Of a DNA stretch of 38,210 nt, positions 22,331 to 30,499 are shown one piece after another. The position numbers and the translations under genes were made by a program. Location: the NCBI GenBank assembly GCA_934747335.1, contig CAKVGS010000020.1, positions 1 through 38,210 of the forward strand, read 5' to 3'. Numbering within the stretch: the first letter of the stretch is position 1; the number at the start of each line of letters is the position of its first letter. The stretch comes from an uncultured Candidatus Melainabacteria bacterium. GTDB taxonomy: Bacteria > Cyanobacteriota > Vampirovibrionia > Gastranaerophilales > Gastranaerophilaceae. Below the pieces are notes generated by a model. It was not told where the DNA came from. It searched no databases and saw only the letters and a program-made list of their open reading frames with translations.

Positions 22331-23425
22331 CTAAACTTTAACAAGCATTCCTTCTACTTTCGCAACAATATCATCACCTGTTACGCCAACGCCCATTTTA
22401 AATAGCGTTTGGTATGGAGTTGTTAAGCCGTAAAGTTTTTCAAGCACCATTTGAGCAAGTTGACCGTTCGCAGATTCTGTAAATAATATTTGCTTAGCTC
22501 TGCTTACCGCTGCTCTTAAAGGTTTAACCGCCAATGGTCTGATTGTTATAGGTCTGAATAATCCGGCTTTAATACCTTTTTCTCTCAATTCATCAATCGC
22601 TGTTCTAGCAGAACGTGCTACAATACCGTGAGCAATCACAAGAATTTCAGCATCTTCAGCCTTATATTCTTCCCATTCTTGAACTTCTTCTGCCATCTTA
22701 TCAAAATCAGCTTGATATCCGTCAAGAACATTCATCAATTCTTCTTCCATATTGTATGTATTTCTCATGTGAGCAGATTTTCTGTCAATACCGATTTGAC
22801 CGTCTGCAAGAAGTGATTTTTCAGTAGGAACCATTGTGATACCACGAGAAGCCGGATCATACAATGTTACAGGTTCTCTCATCTTACCTTGATAACCGTC
22901 AGCCAATACATAAGTTGGGAATCTGTATTTCCAAGCTGTGTTGAATGCTTTTATCATATAATCGTACAAATCTTGGTGACCTGCTGTTGAATAAACAATT
23001 CTAAAACCTTCGCCGTTTCCGCCAAAACAAGTTAATCTGGTTTCTTGTTGAGCGTAAATAACGGTTGCAGTGGAAGGTCCGCCTCTTTGCATAACCGCAC
23101 AAACAAATGGAATTCTCATCATTTCAGCCATTGATTGAGCGTCTTGCATAATTACATTCCCAGGGCCGGCAGTTGCCGTAAATGCTCTTCTTCCGGCTAA
23201 AATACCGCCGATTGTTGAAAAGCCTGCAGAAATTTCGTCTTCTGTTTGCAAAAATCCTGCGCCCGTTTTTGGTAAGAGTTTACACCAAGTATGCATAATT
23301 TCGTTCTGAGGTGTAATCGGATAACCATACATAAAATCAGCCTCTGCCGAATTCGCGGCATAAGCCAACACTTCATTTCCTGTAAGGAACATCTTGGTGT
23401 CTTCTTTAATAAGTTTGTTTACCAT
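22331..23425 (-). CDS. korA: 2-oxoacid:ferredoxin oxidoreductase alpha subunit
   Basis: The protein has 364 residues. The N-terminal pyrimidine-binding domain has ANSAEADFMYGYPITPQNEI then FLQTEDEISAGFSTIGGILA and AFTATAGPGNVIMQDAQSMA. The transketolase-C-like domain II follows (EILVIAHGIVARSARTAIDE). With korB, korC and korD it makes the complete complex. The first gene of the operon. An internal Met at residue 12 (MFLTGNEVL) is an alternative start; the first ATG is preceded by GAAGG. Its TAG stop codon is supplied by the first octamer of the adjoining array. Confidence 0.95.
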   Translation of the reverse strand: MVNKLIKEDTKMFLTGNEVLAYAANSAEADFMYGYPITPQNEIMHTWCKLLPKTGAGFLQTEDEISAGFSTIGGILAGRRAFTATAGPGNVIMQDAQSMAEMMRIPFVCAVMQRGGPSTATVIYAQQETRLTCFGGNGEGFRIVYSTAGHQDLYDYMIKAFNTAWKYRFPTYVLADGYQGKMREPVTLYDPASRGITMVPTEKSLLADGQIGIDRKSAHMRNTYNMEEELMNVLDGYQADFDKMAEEVQEWEEYKAEDAEILVIAHGIVARSARTAIDELREKGIKAGLFRPITIRPLAVKPLRAAVSRAKQILFTESANGQLAQMVLEKLYGLTTPYQTLFKMGVGVTGDDIVAKVEGMLVKV

Positions 23426-23504
23426 TTTTTCTAACCTTCCCTTAATATATACACCAACATTTTACTACAAAAGGGATAAAAAAGGGTAGAAAAATTTTAT
23501 AAAT

Positions 23505-23984
23505 TTAAGCAACTTTATATGAACGCGTGCTCAAAGTTGCAGCAGGATCTTTTGTTAAAATTGCACTTTTCTTATAAGCTTCTTGTGCCTTATTAATCGC
23601 AACTGCTTGTTCAGGAGTATAACCGTGCTTTAATGAATTTTGAACAATATCTTTTGAAGAAGCTTTTGATGCTTGAAATGCTGTTACATCAATAGTAGTT
23701 TTTTCTTCTGTATCTTTATTATTCTCAACTTTATTGCCATTATATTTTGGAGGAAATTCTTTATTTGCAATATTAACGCTATTTTTATCCTCTGGCAATT
23801 CGTAAATCATTTTTGCTTGAGGTTTGCCTTTAAAATGCTCACGAGAATATACCTTAGACTCGTTTTCATCAACTTTGTCATAAGGCGTATGCGCATTAAT
23901 TTTGATTTTTTGTGGCGTAAACGGTGATGTCAGCTGTCCATAGACTGTATCAGGTGAATACGCTCCAATAGCTTCTGTACTCAT
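23505..23984 (-). CDS. Unknown polar protein
   Basis: The protein has 159 residues, very polar, with no signal peptide, membrane segment or recognised motif. Residues 1-100 are rich in Lys, Asn, Pro and Tyr and are likely disordered; 100-150 look helical (AFQASKASSKDIVQNSL, PEQAVAINKAQEAYKKSAIL). It stands upstream of korA on the same strand with an 80-base gap. A TATAAT at about 24037-24042 could start its transcript. Conservation elsewhere is the only way to assign a role. Confidence 0.65.
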   Translation of the reverse strand: MSTEAIGAYSPDTVYGQLTSPFTPQKIKINAHTPYDKVDENESKVYSREHFKGKPQAKMIYELPEDKNSVNIANKEFPPKYNGNKVENNKDTEEKTTIDVTAFQASKASSKDIVQNSLKHGYTPEQAVAINKAQEAYKKSAILTKDPAATLSTRSYKVA

Positions 23985-24085
23985 GATTCTTATTTACAAT
24001 TTGGTTAATAATATACTTATATACACTCATTATAAACCATGTTACATCCTCTCAAAAGCCTATTTTTGAGAAAACTTTACAAAAG

Positions 24086-25585
24086 TTAATATTCTAACTT
24101 CTTTTTCAGACGTTCAAATTCATTAATCAAAAGCTGTTTTCGCGGATAGTTTTCAACCACATCCCAAGGCAAAGTTTCATCAACGTTATATCCGTCTATC
24201 GCTTTTGTAATATCAATTTTTAAATCTTTGAGAGCTGATTTATATGCGCCGATTTTCCCACCGCGTTTATAAACTTCTACAAGTAATGGGGCGATTTCTG
24301 CGCCTGCTCTTGATAAAATTGTTTGCCAATAATCCCATTTTATACTGCAAAATTTCGCGCCAACACCTATTTTTGCCAAAGATTTTTCTAAATATTTTTG
24401 TTTTGCCTCTAAGCTTTTGGTGTCTTCTCGCTTTGACCACTGAAGTGGTGTTTGAGGTTTTGGAACAAAAGAAGAAAACGAAAATTCGATATTAAATCCT
24501 TTGTTTTCGCTTTTTAGAATTTTTGCGAGTCTTAAAAATTCGTCAATATCTTCTTGTGTTTCGTTTGGAATTCCAATCATAGAATAAATTTTAAGTCCCT
24601 TTAATCCGTTTTCGCGTGCGACTTTTACGGCATTAAGAATCTGTTCTTCCTTTAAATTCTTGTTGATAAATTTTCTTAATCGCTCACTTGCGCTTTCTAT
24701 TGCAATTGTAGAATGTTTTTGACCGCCCATAACAAGGGTTTGAACCATCTCAGGTGTTACTGAATCTGTTCTTAAAGATGAAATACCAAGTTGAATTTCT
24801 TCGCCGTTTTCCATCTTTGCTCTCAAATATTTCATTATGTCGTTAAAACGAGGATGTGCGCTGATTTGTGCACCTAATAATGCAATTTTATTTGTATGTC
24901 TTAAGCCCAAATCAATGGCTTCAATAATTTTTTCATACCCATAATGTCTAAACGGTAAGTTGATATATGAAGCGGTGCAAAAAGCGCATCTGTTCATGCA
25001 GCCACGTGCAACTTCAATTATAAATGTATCTTTGAAATAACTTTTTTCGCTCAAAATCGGTGTATAAATCACATCATTGAGTGTTGCTGTATATTTTTTA
25101 ACAGGTTTTTCAGGAATATAAATTCCTTCAACATCTTCAAGTAGTTTTAGAGCTGTTTTTTTATCGTTATTTTTTATAATTTCAAGAACTTTTACAAAAC
25201 AATCTTCGCCATCTCCAATCATCATAAAATCGAAAAATTCTTCATAAGGTCTTGGATTTGTTGTTAAAACAGGTCCTCCTGCGAAAATTAACGGAGAGTT
25301 TTCATCACGTTCTTTTCTTGAAAATGGGATATTCAGTTTTTCCAAGATTTCAAAAACACCCATAAAATCAAAGTCAAAAGACATTGAAAAAGCCATTGCA
25401 CCAAAATTTTTTATATTTGGAATATTATCTGTCGAAATTCTTGTTGTGTTAATTCCTTCTTGCATATCAGCTAATTTGTATAGCCAAAGATAGCCGAGAG
25501 ATGCCAACGCAAACTCTTCAATAGCCGGATATGCCATCAAAAAATTAAAATTACCGTTAGTTTTTGTGTACAGATATTTTTCCAT
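24086..25585 (-). CDS. Radical SAM protein with B12-binding-like N-terminus
   Basis: The protein has 499 residues. The radical SAM cluster motif CMNRCAFC has Cys196, Cys200 and Cys203, in EVARGCMNRCAFCTASYINL. The N-terminal about 160 residues (AYPAIEEFALASLGYLWLYK, AMAFSMSFDFDFMGV, LIFAGGPVLTTNPRPYEEFF) match the B12-binding-like region of the TIGR03960-type radical SAM proteins. Downstream motifs are LKGLKIYSMIGIPNETQEDI and FSFSSFVPKPQTPLQW. The reaction is unknown. It is directly downstream of the AI-2E permease, 1 base apart. Confidence 0.88.
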   Translation of the reverse strand: MEKYLYTKTNGNFNFLMAYPAIEEFALASLGYLWLYKLADMQEGINTTRISTDNIPNIKNFGAMAFSMSFDFDFMGVFEILEKLNIPFSRKERDENSPLIFAGGPVLTTNPRPYEEFFDFMMIGDGEDCFVKVLEIIKNNDKKTALKLLEDVEGIYIPEKPVKKYTATLNDVIYTPILSEKSYFKDTFIIEVARGCMNRCAFCTASYINLPFRHYGYEKIIEAIDLGLRHTNKIALLGAQISAHPRFNDIMKYLRAKMENGEEIQLGISSLRTDSVTPEMVQTLVMGGQKHSTIAIESASERLRKFINKNLKEEQILNAVKVARENGLKGLKIYSMIGIPNETQEDIDEFLRLAKILKSENKGFNIEFSFSSFVPKPQTPLQWSKREDTKSLEAKQKYLEKSLAKIGVGAKFCSIKWDYWQTILSRAGAEIAPLLVEVYKRGGKIGAYKSALKDLKIDITKAIDGYNVDETLPWDVVENYPRKQLLINEFERLKKKLEY

Positions 25586-25586
25586 A

Positions 25587-26612
25587 TTAATTTACATTCT
25601 TTATATAAAGTTCTTCAATCAAAACGCAAACTGTTGCTGCGATTGCAGGCGCGAACACAACACCGATTACGCCCAAATATTGTGCTGTTACGAACAAGAA
25701 GAAGTAAATAATTAGCGGATGTAAATCCAAGAATTTTGAAAAGATGTAAGGTCTAACAAAATTGTTTTCTGCCCACTGAGCGATTGCAAAAACTACAACA
25801 ATAAAGAATAAAGTTACAGCGCCCATTTTATAAGAAGCTACAAGCATTATGACAAGCGCAATTGCAGGGCCGACAACAGGAATTAAATCCAAAACAGAAG
25901 TCAATAAGCCAAGTAAAATTGCGTAATCAACTCTCAAAATCAAAAGTCCGATTGTCATAATAATACCAACGCTTGCAATAGTTACCAATTGAGCGATTAC
26001 GTATCCGCCGATTTTTTGCGAAATTGAATCAAGAATTTCTTCCGCTCTTACCTTCATTTCTTTAGGAAAAAGACTCATGTAAGTTTTTCTGACAGCTTCT
26101 TTATCTGCCATAAAGTAGTAAACAATGATGCAGCCTGCAAAGAAGTAAATAATTGCACTTGCTAAGCCCATACTTGCGTTTATTGAACTGTTTACAAAAT
26201 TAGTTGTAACGCCTGAAGCTGAGGCTATGATTTCGCCGAAATCCAAAGAACCTTGTAATGAGTTTTGGATAAGCGGAATGTTCATTAAAAATTCTTTCAC
26301 TGCATCAATATGTTCGGGAATTGCTCCCAAAAATGATTTTATCTGATGTCCTGCCATAATTCCGATTGGAATAACAAACAAAGACGCAATCAAAAGCCCT
26401 CCGCCAAGCACCAAACCTGAAGCAAGCGGACGTTTCATTTTTTCTTCCAATTTATCAACAATTGGGTTAAGAGAACACGCAACTACGTAAGATGCGAAAA
26501 AGAGAATTGCAATGTCTTTGATTTTTGTGATAAATACCAAAAATAGAATTGCGATTATAAAGAAAATGATATTCTTTACCGTGATGTATTTTTTTACGAA
26601 CATATCAAACAT
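25587..26612 (-). CDS. AI-2E family transporter (PerM/YdiK-like permease)
   Basis: The inner-membrane protein has 341 residues and about seven or eight hydrophobic segments (for example IIFFIIAILFLVFI near the start, LASGLVLGGGLLIASLFVIP, IIYFFAGCIIVYYF). The family signature lies in TSVLDLIPVVGPAIALVIML and the late VRPYIFSKFLDLHPLIIYFF. Members include transporters for autoinducer-2, Na+/H+ antiport and unknown substrates, so the substrate cannot be named. The ribosome-binding site AAGGAG is 6-7 bases from the ATG. It is the first gene of a pair with the radical SAM gene. Confidence 0.9.
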   Translation of the reverse strand: MFDMFVKKYITVKNIIFFIIAILFLVFITKIKDIAILFFASYVVACSLNPIVDKLEEKMKRPLASGLVLGGGLLIASLFVIPIGIMAGHQIKSFLGAIPEHIDAVKEFLMNIPLIQNSLQGSLDFGEIIASASGVTTNFVNSSINASMGLASAIIYFFAGCIIVYYFMADKEAVRKTYMSLFPKEMKVRAEEILDSISQKIGGYVIAQLVTIASVGIIMTIGLLILRVDYAILLGLLTSVLDLIPVVGPAIALVIMLVASYKMGAVTLFFIVVVFAIAQWAENNFVRPYIFSKFLDLHPLIIYFFLFVTAQYLGVIGVVFAPAIAATVCVLIEELYIKNVN

Positions 26613-26639
26613 AGTTGCTCCTTTTGTTTTTATTTTGTT

Positions 26640-26678
26640 CCCCTCGCCCCTTGTGAGAGAGGGGTTAGGGGTGAGGGG
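26640..26678. repeat. CCCCTC-type palindromic repeat
   Basis: Nested stems CCCCTC/GAGGGG (26640-26645 with 26673-26678) and CCCC/GGGG enclose TTGTGAGAGA. It resembles the widespread CCCTCACCCC...GGGGTGAGGG interspersed repeat. Confidence 0.75.
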
Positions 26679-26692
26679 TGTTATCCCTCTTA

Positions 26693-26721
26693 GTTTTTGT
26701 TGGGCTGAAAGCCCAACCTAC
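26693..26721. repeat. Dispersed palindromic repeat, copy B
   Basis: It is identical over 29 bases to 18658-18686; hairpin GTTGGGC-TGAAA-GCCCAAC. Confidence 0.88.
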
Positions 26722-26799
26722 ATTCTAGAGTGATGTGTCATTTTTTACACAAAAAACACCTTAACCTTTTAGCCAATTCTAACATAAACTCAACCATGA

Positions 26800-26805
26800 T
26801 AAAAT
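26800..26805 (+). promoter_or_regulatory. -10 element of the OppF-like gene, leaderless spacing
   Basis: TAAAAT ends exactly 6 bases before the ATG at 26812. No Shine-Dalgarno and no clear -35 are visible. Confidence 0.45.
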
Positions 26806-26811
26806 AATTGC

Positions 26812-27594
26812 ATGGATAATTTATTAGAAATCAAAAATCTTACGGTTGAGTATAAAAGCATAAAAAACGAAGTGACATCAACGGTTACAGCCGTAAAAAA
26901 TGTTTCGCTGAAAATTAAACAAGGTGAAATCTACGCTCTTGCAGGTGAATCAGGCTGCGGAAAATCTACGCTTTCAAAGGCTGTTACAAAGCTTGTAAAA
27001 CCGATAAGCGGTGAAATATTATTTGAAGGTAAAAATATTTTTGAACAAACAAAAGAGGAAAAGAAACGTTATCCTATGAATGTTCAAATGGTTTTTCAAA
27101 ATCCTTATTCAAGCTTGAACCCTAAAATGAAAATTGGCGAAACGCTTGTTGAACCGCTGGATATCAATACCAATTTTTCGAAATCAAGAAAGAGGGCGGT
27201 TGTAAGAGAAGTATTGGAAGAAGTCGGGTTGACTGAAGACGCTTTGAGTCGTTATCCTCACGAATTTTCAGGCGGACAAAGACAGAGAATCGCAATCGCG
27301 AGAGCTTTGATTTTGAATCCGAAACTTTTGATTGCGGATGAACCTGTTAGTGCACTGGACGCGAGTATTCAAGCGCAAATAATTAATTTGATGAAAGAAC
27401 TCAAAAAAGAAAGAAATCTTACGATTTTATTCATTTCGCACGATTTGAGCGTAATAAAATATTTAGCTGACAGGATTGGTATAATGTATTTTGGAGAATT
27501 GATAGAAGAGAACGCAACAAGCACAATTTTCAATTATCCAAAGGAAGATTACACAAAAATTTTACTCAAATCTGCTCCTGTTTTAAAAGTTTAG
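26812..27594 (+). CDS. Peptide/nickel-type ABC transporter ATPase (OppF/DppF-like), orphan
   Basis: The protein has 260 residues. Walker A is GESGCGKST; Q-loop region VQMVFQNPYSSLNPKM; signature FSGGQRQRIAIARAL; Walker B LLIADEPVSALDAS; H-loop LFISHDLSVIKYLADRIGIM. The residues NPYSSLNPKMKIGE and the C-terminal length place it with OppF/DppF/NikE ATPases of oligopeptide importers. There is no permease, binding protein or OppD partner nearby, so partners must be encoded elsewhere or the ATPase has a different job. The tail stops soon after the H-loop region, without the usual about 50-residue OppF C-terminal extension. Confidence 0.92.
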   Translation: MDNLLEIKNLTVEYKSIKNEVTSTVTAVKNVSLKIKQGEIYALAGESGCGKSTLSKAVTKLVKPISGEILFEGKNIFEQTKEEKKRYPMNVQMVFQNPYSSLNPKMKIGETLVEPLDINTNFSKSRKRAVVREVLEEVGLTEDALSRYPHEFSGGQRQRIAIARALILNPKLLIADEPVSALDASIQAQIINLMKELKKERNLTILFISHDLSVIKYLADRIGIMYFGELIEENATSTIFNYPKEDYTKILLKSAPVLKV

Positions 27595-27671
27595 CATGCT
27601 TTTTGGCATTTTCTGTGAACTTATTTTAAGCTCAAAACTCATGGGGACTCGACATTTAATCTTTTTTCAGG

Positions 27672-27689
27672 TAGTATAAATTTATACTA
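27672..27689. promoter_or_regulatory. 18-bp perfect palindrome overlapping a -10, upstream of rplI
   Basis: TAGTATAAATTTATACTA is a perfect palindrome whose right half contains TATACT (27683-27688), a good -10 element. The ribosome-binding site AAAGGAG follows at about 27704. It could be a regulator's operator or simply a symmetric promoter. Confidence 0.45.
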
Positions 27690-27718
27690 GCCCAATAATT
27701 ATTAAAGGAGAAAAAGAA

Positions 27719-28213
27719 ATGCAAGTAATATTGAAAAAAGAAGTTCAAAACATTGGTGAAGCTGGCGATTTAGTAAACGTTAAAGACGGTTATGCTAGAA
27801 ACTTCCTAATTCCTAAAAACTATGCAGAAGTAGCTACTGAAGGTGCTTTGAAAAACAGAGAACAAAATTTAGCAAGACTTCAAGCTAAACAAGAAAAATT
27901 ACATCAAGAAGCTTTGGCTAAAGCTGAACAAATCGAAAAATTAGGTTCTATTGAATTATCAGCTAAAGCCGGTGAAAGCGGTAAATTGTTCGGTACAATC
28001 ACAACTAAGAAATTGTGCGAAGAATTAAAAGAAAAAGCAGGTATTGAAGTTGACAGAAAAACTGTTTCATTGAACGCTCCAATCAACAGAATTGGTGAAT
28101 TCACAATGCTAATCAAATTAACTTCAAAAGTTAAAACTGAATTAAAAGTTGTTGTAACAGCTTCAGAAGTTGTTAAAGAATCTGTTGAAGAAACAGAAGA
28201 AGCTGAAGCATAG
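27719..28213 (+). CDS. rplI: Ribosomal protein bL9
   Basis: The protein has 164 residues. The N-domain has QVILKKEVQNIGEAGDLVNV and KDGYARNFLIPKNYA, the L9 signature; a long central helix (about 40-80) and a C-terminal domain with KLFGTITTKKLCEEL follow. An acidic tail of about 15 residues (VEETEEAEA) extends beyond the usual length of about 148. It binds 23S rRNA domain V near the L1 stalk. It is monocistronic here, with its own promoter region and terminator. Confidence 0.97.
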   Translation: MQVILKKEVQNIGEAGDLVNVKDGYARNFLIPKNYAEVATEGALKNREQNLARLQAKQEKLHQEALAKAEQIEKLGSIELSAKAGESGKLFGTITTKKLCEELKEKAGIEVDRKTVSLNAPINRIGEFTMLIKLTSKVKTELKVVVTASEVVKESVEETEEAEA

Positions 28214-28230
28214 TTTAATTAAGTGTTATA

Positions 28231-28264
28231 AAAACGTGCCAATAGCTTTATTGGCACGTTTTTT
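28231..28264 (+). terminator. Terminator of rplI
   Basis: A 14-bp stem (28231-28244 with 28249-28262, ACGTGCCAATA) has a GCTT loop and T-run. Confidence 0.93.
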
Positions 28265-28284
28265 AATAAAGAGAGTTTTTAAAG

Positions 28285-29340
28285 ATGGCAAATCCAAAAT
28301 TTTTATTAAAATGTTTACCCGTAGGAAATCTTCCTTATGAAGATAAGTCTTTAGCTACAAAGATGATGTTGAAATTGTTTGAAACATCACCGTATTTAGC
28401 TTTTTTACCAAAAATTTTACAAGATGATAATGTTACAAATACGACATTGACAAATATCCCCGGGATTGCTCTTAAAGAAAAAAAATATTATTTAATAAAT
28501 AATGCTGAAAAGTTCAAACAAATTAGTCTTTATTTGGACTCTGTATACAACGAGCCAACTCCTGAAAAGCTTGAATTATTTGAAATTAATACTTGTTTTA
28601 TGCAAAAATATTTGCAAATATTAAATCGTTTAAAACCTGCAGAAACAGTAGTTAATCTGCTAGGACCATTTAGTATATCGCAAATTTTAATTCACAGATC
28701 GGGTGTACAAATTTTAGCAGATAAAATGTATAGAAAATTTATTATTCAATCTCTTACTGCGAAAGCGCTTTGGCTAATAAGTGAAATTAAATCAGCATCC
28801 CCTGATACAACACCGATTATTCTTTTAGAAGAGCCGTTACTTTATAAAATTGGTGATGTAAAACGTGAAAATGAAGAAATTACAAAAGATGTTATCGTGA
28901 ATTTGTTTGCAAAAGTTATTCAAAAGATTAAAGAATATCATGGACTTGTTGGTATTCAATGTTTTGAAAAATGCGATTGGCAAATCCCGATTGAAGCAGG
29001 CGCTGATATAATTTCCTTTGATGCCTATAATAATCCGAATAATTTAACAATTATTGCAGACAAAGTGAACAACTATTTGGCAGGCGGAGGTAGAATAAAC
29101 TGGGGTATTGTTCCTGTTATGACAGAAGCTCTTGTAAAATCTTTAACAATTGACCAAGTGTATGATAGATTCGCGAATACTATTGAAAACTTGGTTATAG
29201 CAGGTGTTAGCGAACGACTGGCATATAATAGAGCAATGGTATCTATTAATGGAAATGTTGACAAATTGCCATTAATTTTTGCAGAAAAAGCTTTGATGTT
29301 ATCAGCTCAACTAGCTAAAAGAATTCCACATAAAAGCTAA
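28285..29340 (+). CDS. MetE/UROD-superfamily-like protein
   Basis: The protein has 351 residues. The (beta/alpha)8 barrel pattern of methionine synthase II / uroporphyrinogen decarboxylase relatives is seen: TTLTNIPGIALKEK, VNLLGPFSISQIL, IILLEEPLLYK near the middle, then GLVGIQCFEKCDWQIPIEAG and ADIISFDAY, GGRINWGIVPVM. In MetE the zinc site is HxC plus a later Cys; here the equivalent position reads GIQCFEKC, so the His is replaced by Gln. A different metal site or reaction is likely. Substrate unknown. The start ATG is preceded by a weak AGAG. Confidence 0.75.
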   Translation: MANPKFLLKCLPVGNLPYEDKSLATKMMLKLFETSPYLAFLPKILQDDNVTNTTLTNIPGIALKEKKYYLINNAEKFKQISLYLDSVYNEPTPEKLELFEINTCFMQKYLQILNRLKPAETVVNLLGPFSISQILIHRSGVQILADKMYRKFIIQSLTAKALWLISEIKSASPDTTPIILLEEPLLYKIGDVKRENEEITKDVIVNLFAKVIQKIKEYHGLVGIQCFEKCDWQIPIEAGADIISFDAYNNPNNLTIIADKVNNYLAGGGRINWGIVPVMTEALVKSLTIDQVYDRFANTIENLVIAGVSERLAYNRAMVSINGNVDKLPLIFAEKALMLSAQLAKRIPHKS

Positions 29341-29346
29341 AAATCA

Positions 29347-30456
29347 TTATGCTGCTTCTTTAATACTGTTAGAATCAATGAAAATAGTATTCCTAATAAA
29401 CGCGTGTGCCATTAAAAGTAAATAAGGATTCATTTCATTAGTTGCAGAAAGATTAATTTTTGCTTCAGGTTTTTCAAAAGTTTCTTTTTTAATAGGTTCA
29501 ACTGATTCAACATCAATTGTTGTGTTCATTGCGTGCGCAGAACTTTCTTCCATCAGACTCTTTTGAAGAGTTTTCTTTGGAAAATCTTCAGAACACAAAA
29601 TATAAATATCAACAGAATTTGAGGTTGTTAATGTGAATACGCCTTTAACATTGCCATAGTTTCTTGTTTGGATAAGCACCGTTAGTTTAGAGTTGTTTGA
29701 CTCATTTTCACCGTCAGGTGTTTCTACTTCCAAATCAAAGCCGACGCCTTCATTAAGCGGTAACCAAGGCAGGTATAAAAGCATCAAACTTTTTAGAGTT
29801 TGTGCAGGATTATCGGAGCTTGCCATTGAAACGCAAGAGTTTATAATGCTTAAAGTTTCTGTTATTTGTTCATTCGACATTCCGCCTTTTGAAGCGGAAG
29901 CCATTGCGATAATAAGGCTTGCAACAGCCTGTTTGCTGTTTTTCAAAATCATTTCTGATATTGCAGGCATTTGAATCATGCCGCTAAAAAATAGCATTAC
30001 TGCGTCTTTTTGATTTGCGGCAATTTGTGTTTGAATGTTCTGAGAAGTTGCATTTAGAGGAATGTCAGAAGTATCATCAAACAATTGAGAAATCATTTTC
30101 TGATTTTTCAAAAGTTCTTCGTTCAAATCGTTCAACAATAGAGTATTCGTATTAATTGTATTAATCGGACGATTTTTATCCTGCACGGCAAGTAAAATCT
30201 CACCTAAAGTTTGTGGTAATCCGAGCAGGTTTTTAATATAAATCGACCTGTCCATGCTCGCAATTTGGTTCATTTGCAATTGCTGCATCAAGCCAACTGT
30301 TGAAGAAACTGTTTGAGCGATGTTTGGCTTAGGTTGGGTTAAAGAATTGTTAAAGCCTGTGTTAGTGCCAATTCCATCTTGTTGCTTAAGTTTCTTTAGA
30401 TATATTTCGGGGTTTCTTAAACCTGCTAAAATTTTTCCAATACTGAATCCGTCCAT
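29347..30456 (-). CDS. Possible FliK-like protein
   Basis: The protein has 369 residues. The N-terminal 140 residues are Asn/Gln-rich and low complexity. A helical middle comes next (NQKDAVMLFFSGMIQMPAIS). The segment at about 230-295 (LMLLYLPWLPLNEGVGFDLE then SKLTVLIQTRNYGNVKGVFT) has the spacing of the FliK C-terminal core (LP, then a beta-sheet that holds V.I.T...G.V.V.L). FliK measures hook length. The match is weak and no flagellar genes are nearby, so treat it as a hypothesis. TATAAT ends 6 bases before ATG with TTGATT 16 bases further up: leaderless. Confidence 0.55.
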   Translation of the reverse strand: MDGFSIGKILAGLRNPEIYLKKLKQQDGIGTNTGFNNSLTQPKPNIAQTVSSTVGLMQQLQMNQIASMDRSIYIKNLLGLPQTLGEILLAVQDKNRPINTINTNTLLLNDLNEELLKNQKMISQLFDDTSDIPLNATSQNIQTQIAANQKDAVMLFFSGMIQMPAISEMILKNSKQAVASLIIAMASASKGGMSNEQITETLSIINSCVSMASSDNPAQTLKSLMLLYLPWLPLNEGVGFDLEVETPDGENESNNSKLTVLIQTRNYGNVKGVFTLTTSNSVDIYILCSEDFPKKTLQKSLMEESSAHAMNTTIDVESVEPIKKETFEKPEAKINLSATNEMNPYLLLMAHAFIRNTIFIDSNSIKEAA

Positions 30457-30462
30457 AATTCA

Positions 30463-30490
30463 ATTATAACAATTTGTATGATGAAATCAA
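30463..30490 (-). promoter_or_regulatory. Promoter of the FliK-like gene, leaderless spacing
   Basis: On the - strand TTGATT, a 16-base spacer, and a perfect TATAAT are followed by exactly 6 bases and the ATG. Confidence 0.6.
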
Positions 30491-30499
30491 TATCAGTTT

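Larger units (their letters stand above)
21824..22337 (-). mobile_element. Proposed long form of the octamer element carrying a four-helix-bundle gene
   Basis: In the direction of transcription the order is korA stop, octamer array (22302-22337), ORF, second octamer array, diverged core, inverted octamer array, korB ribosome-binding site. The ORF's first codons are array-derived and continue AGAAGAAGTTAAAAATTTTG, which matches the core start of the short copies (AGAAGAAGTTATAAAATTTT) over about 18 bases. I infer that the short hairpins are miniature derivatives or relatives. No transposase is encoded, so mobility itself is unproven. Confidence 0.5.
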
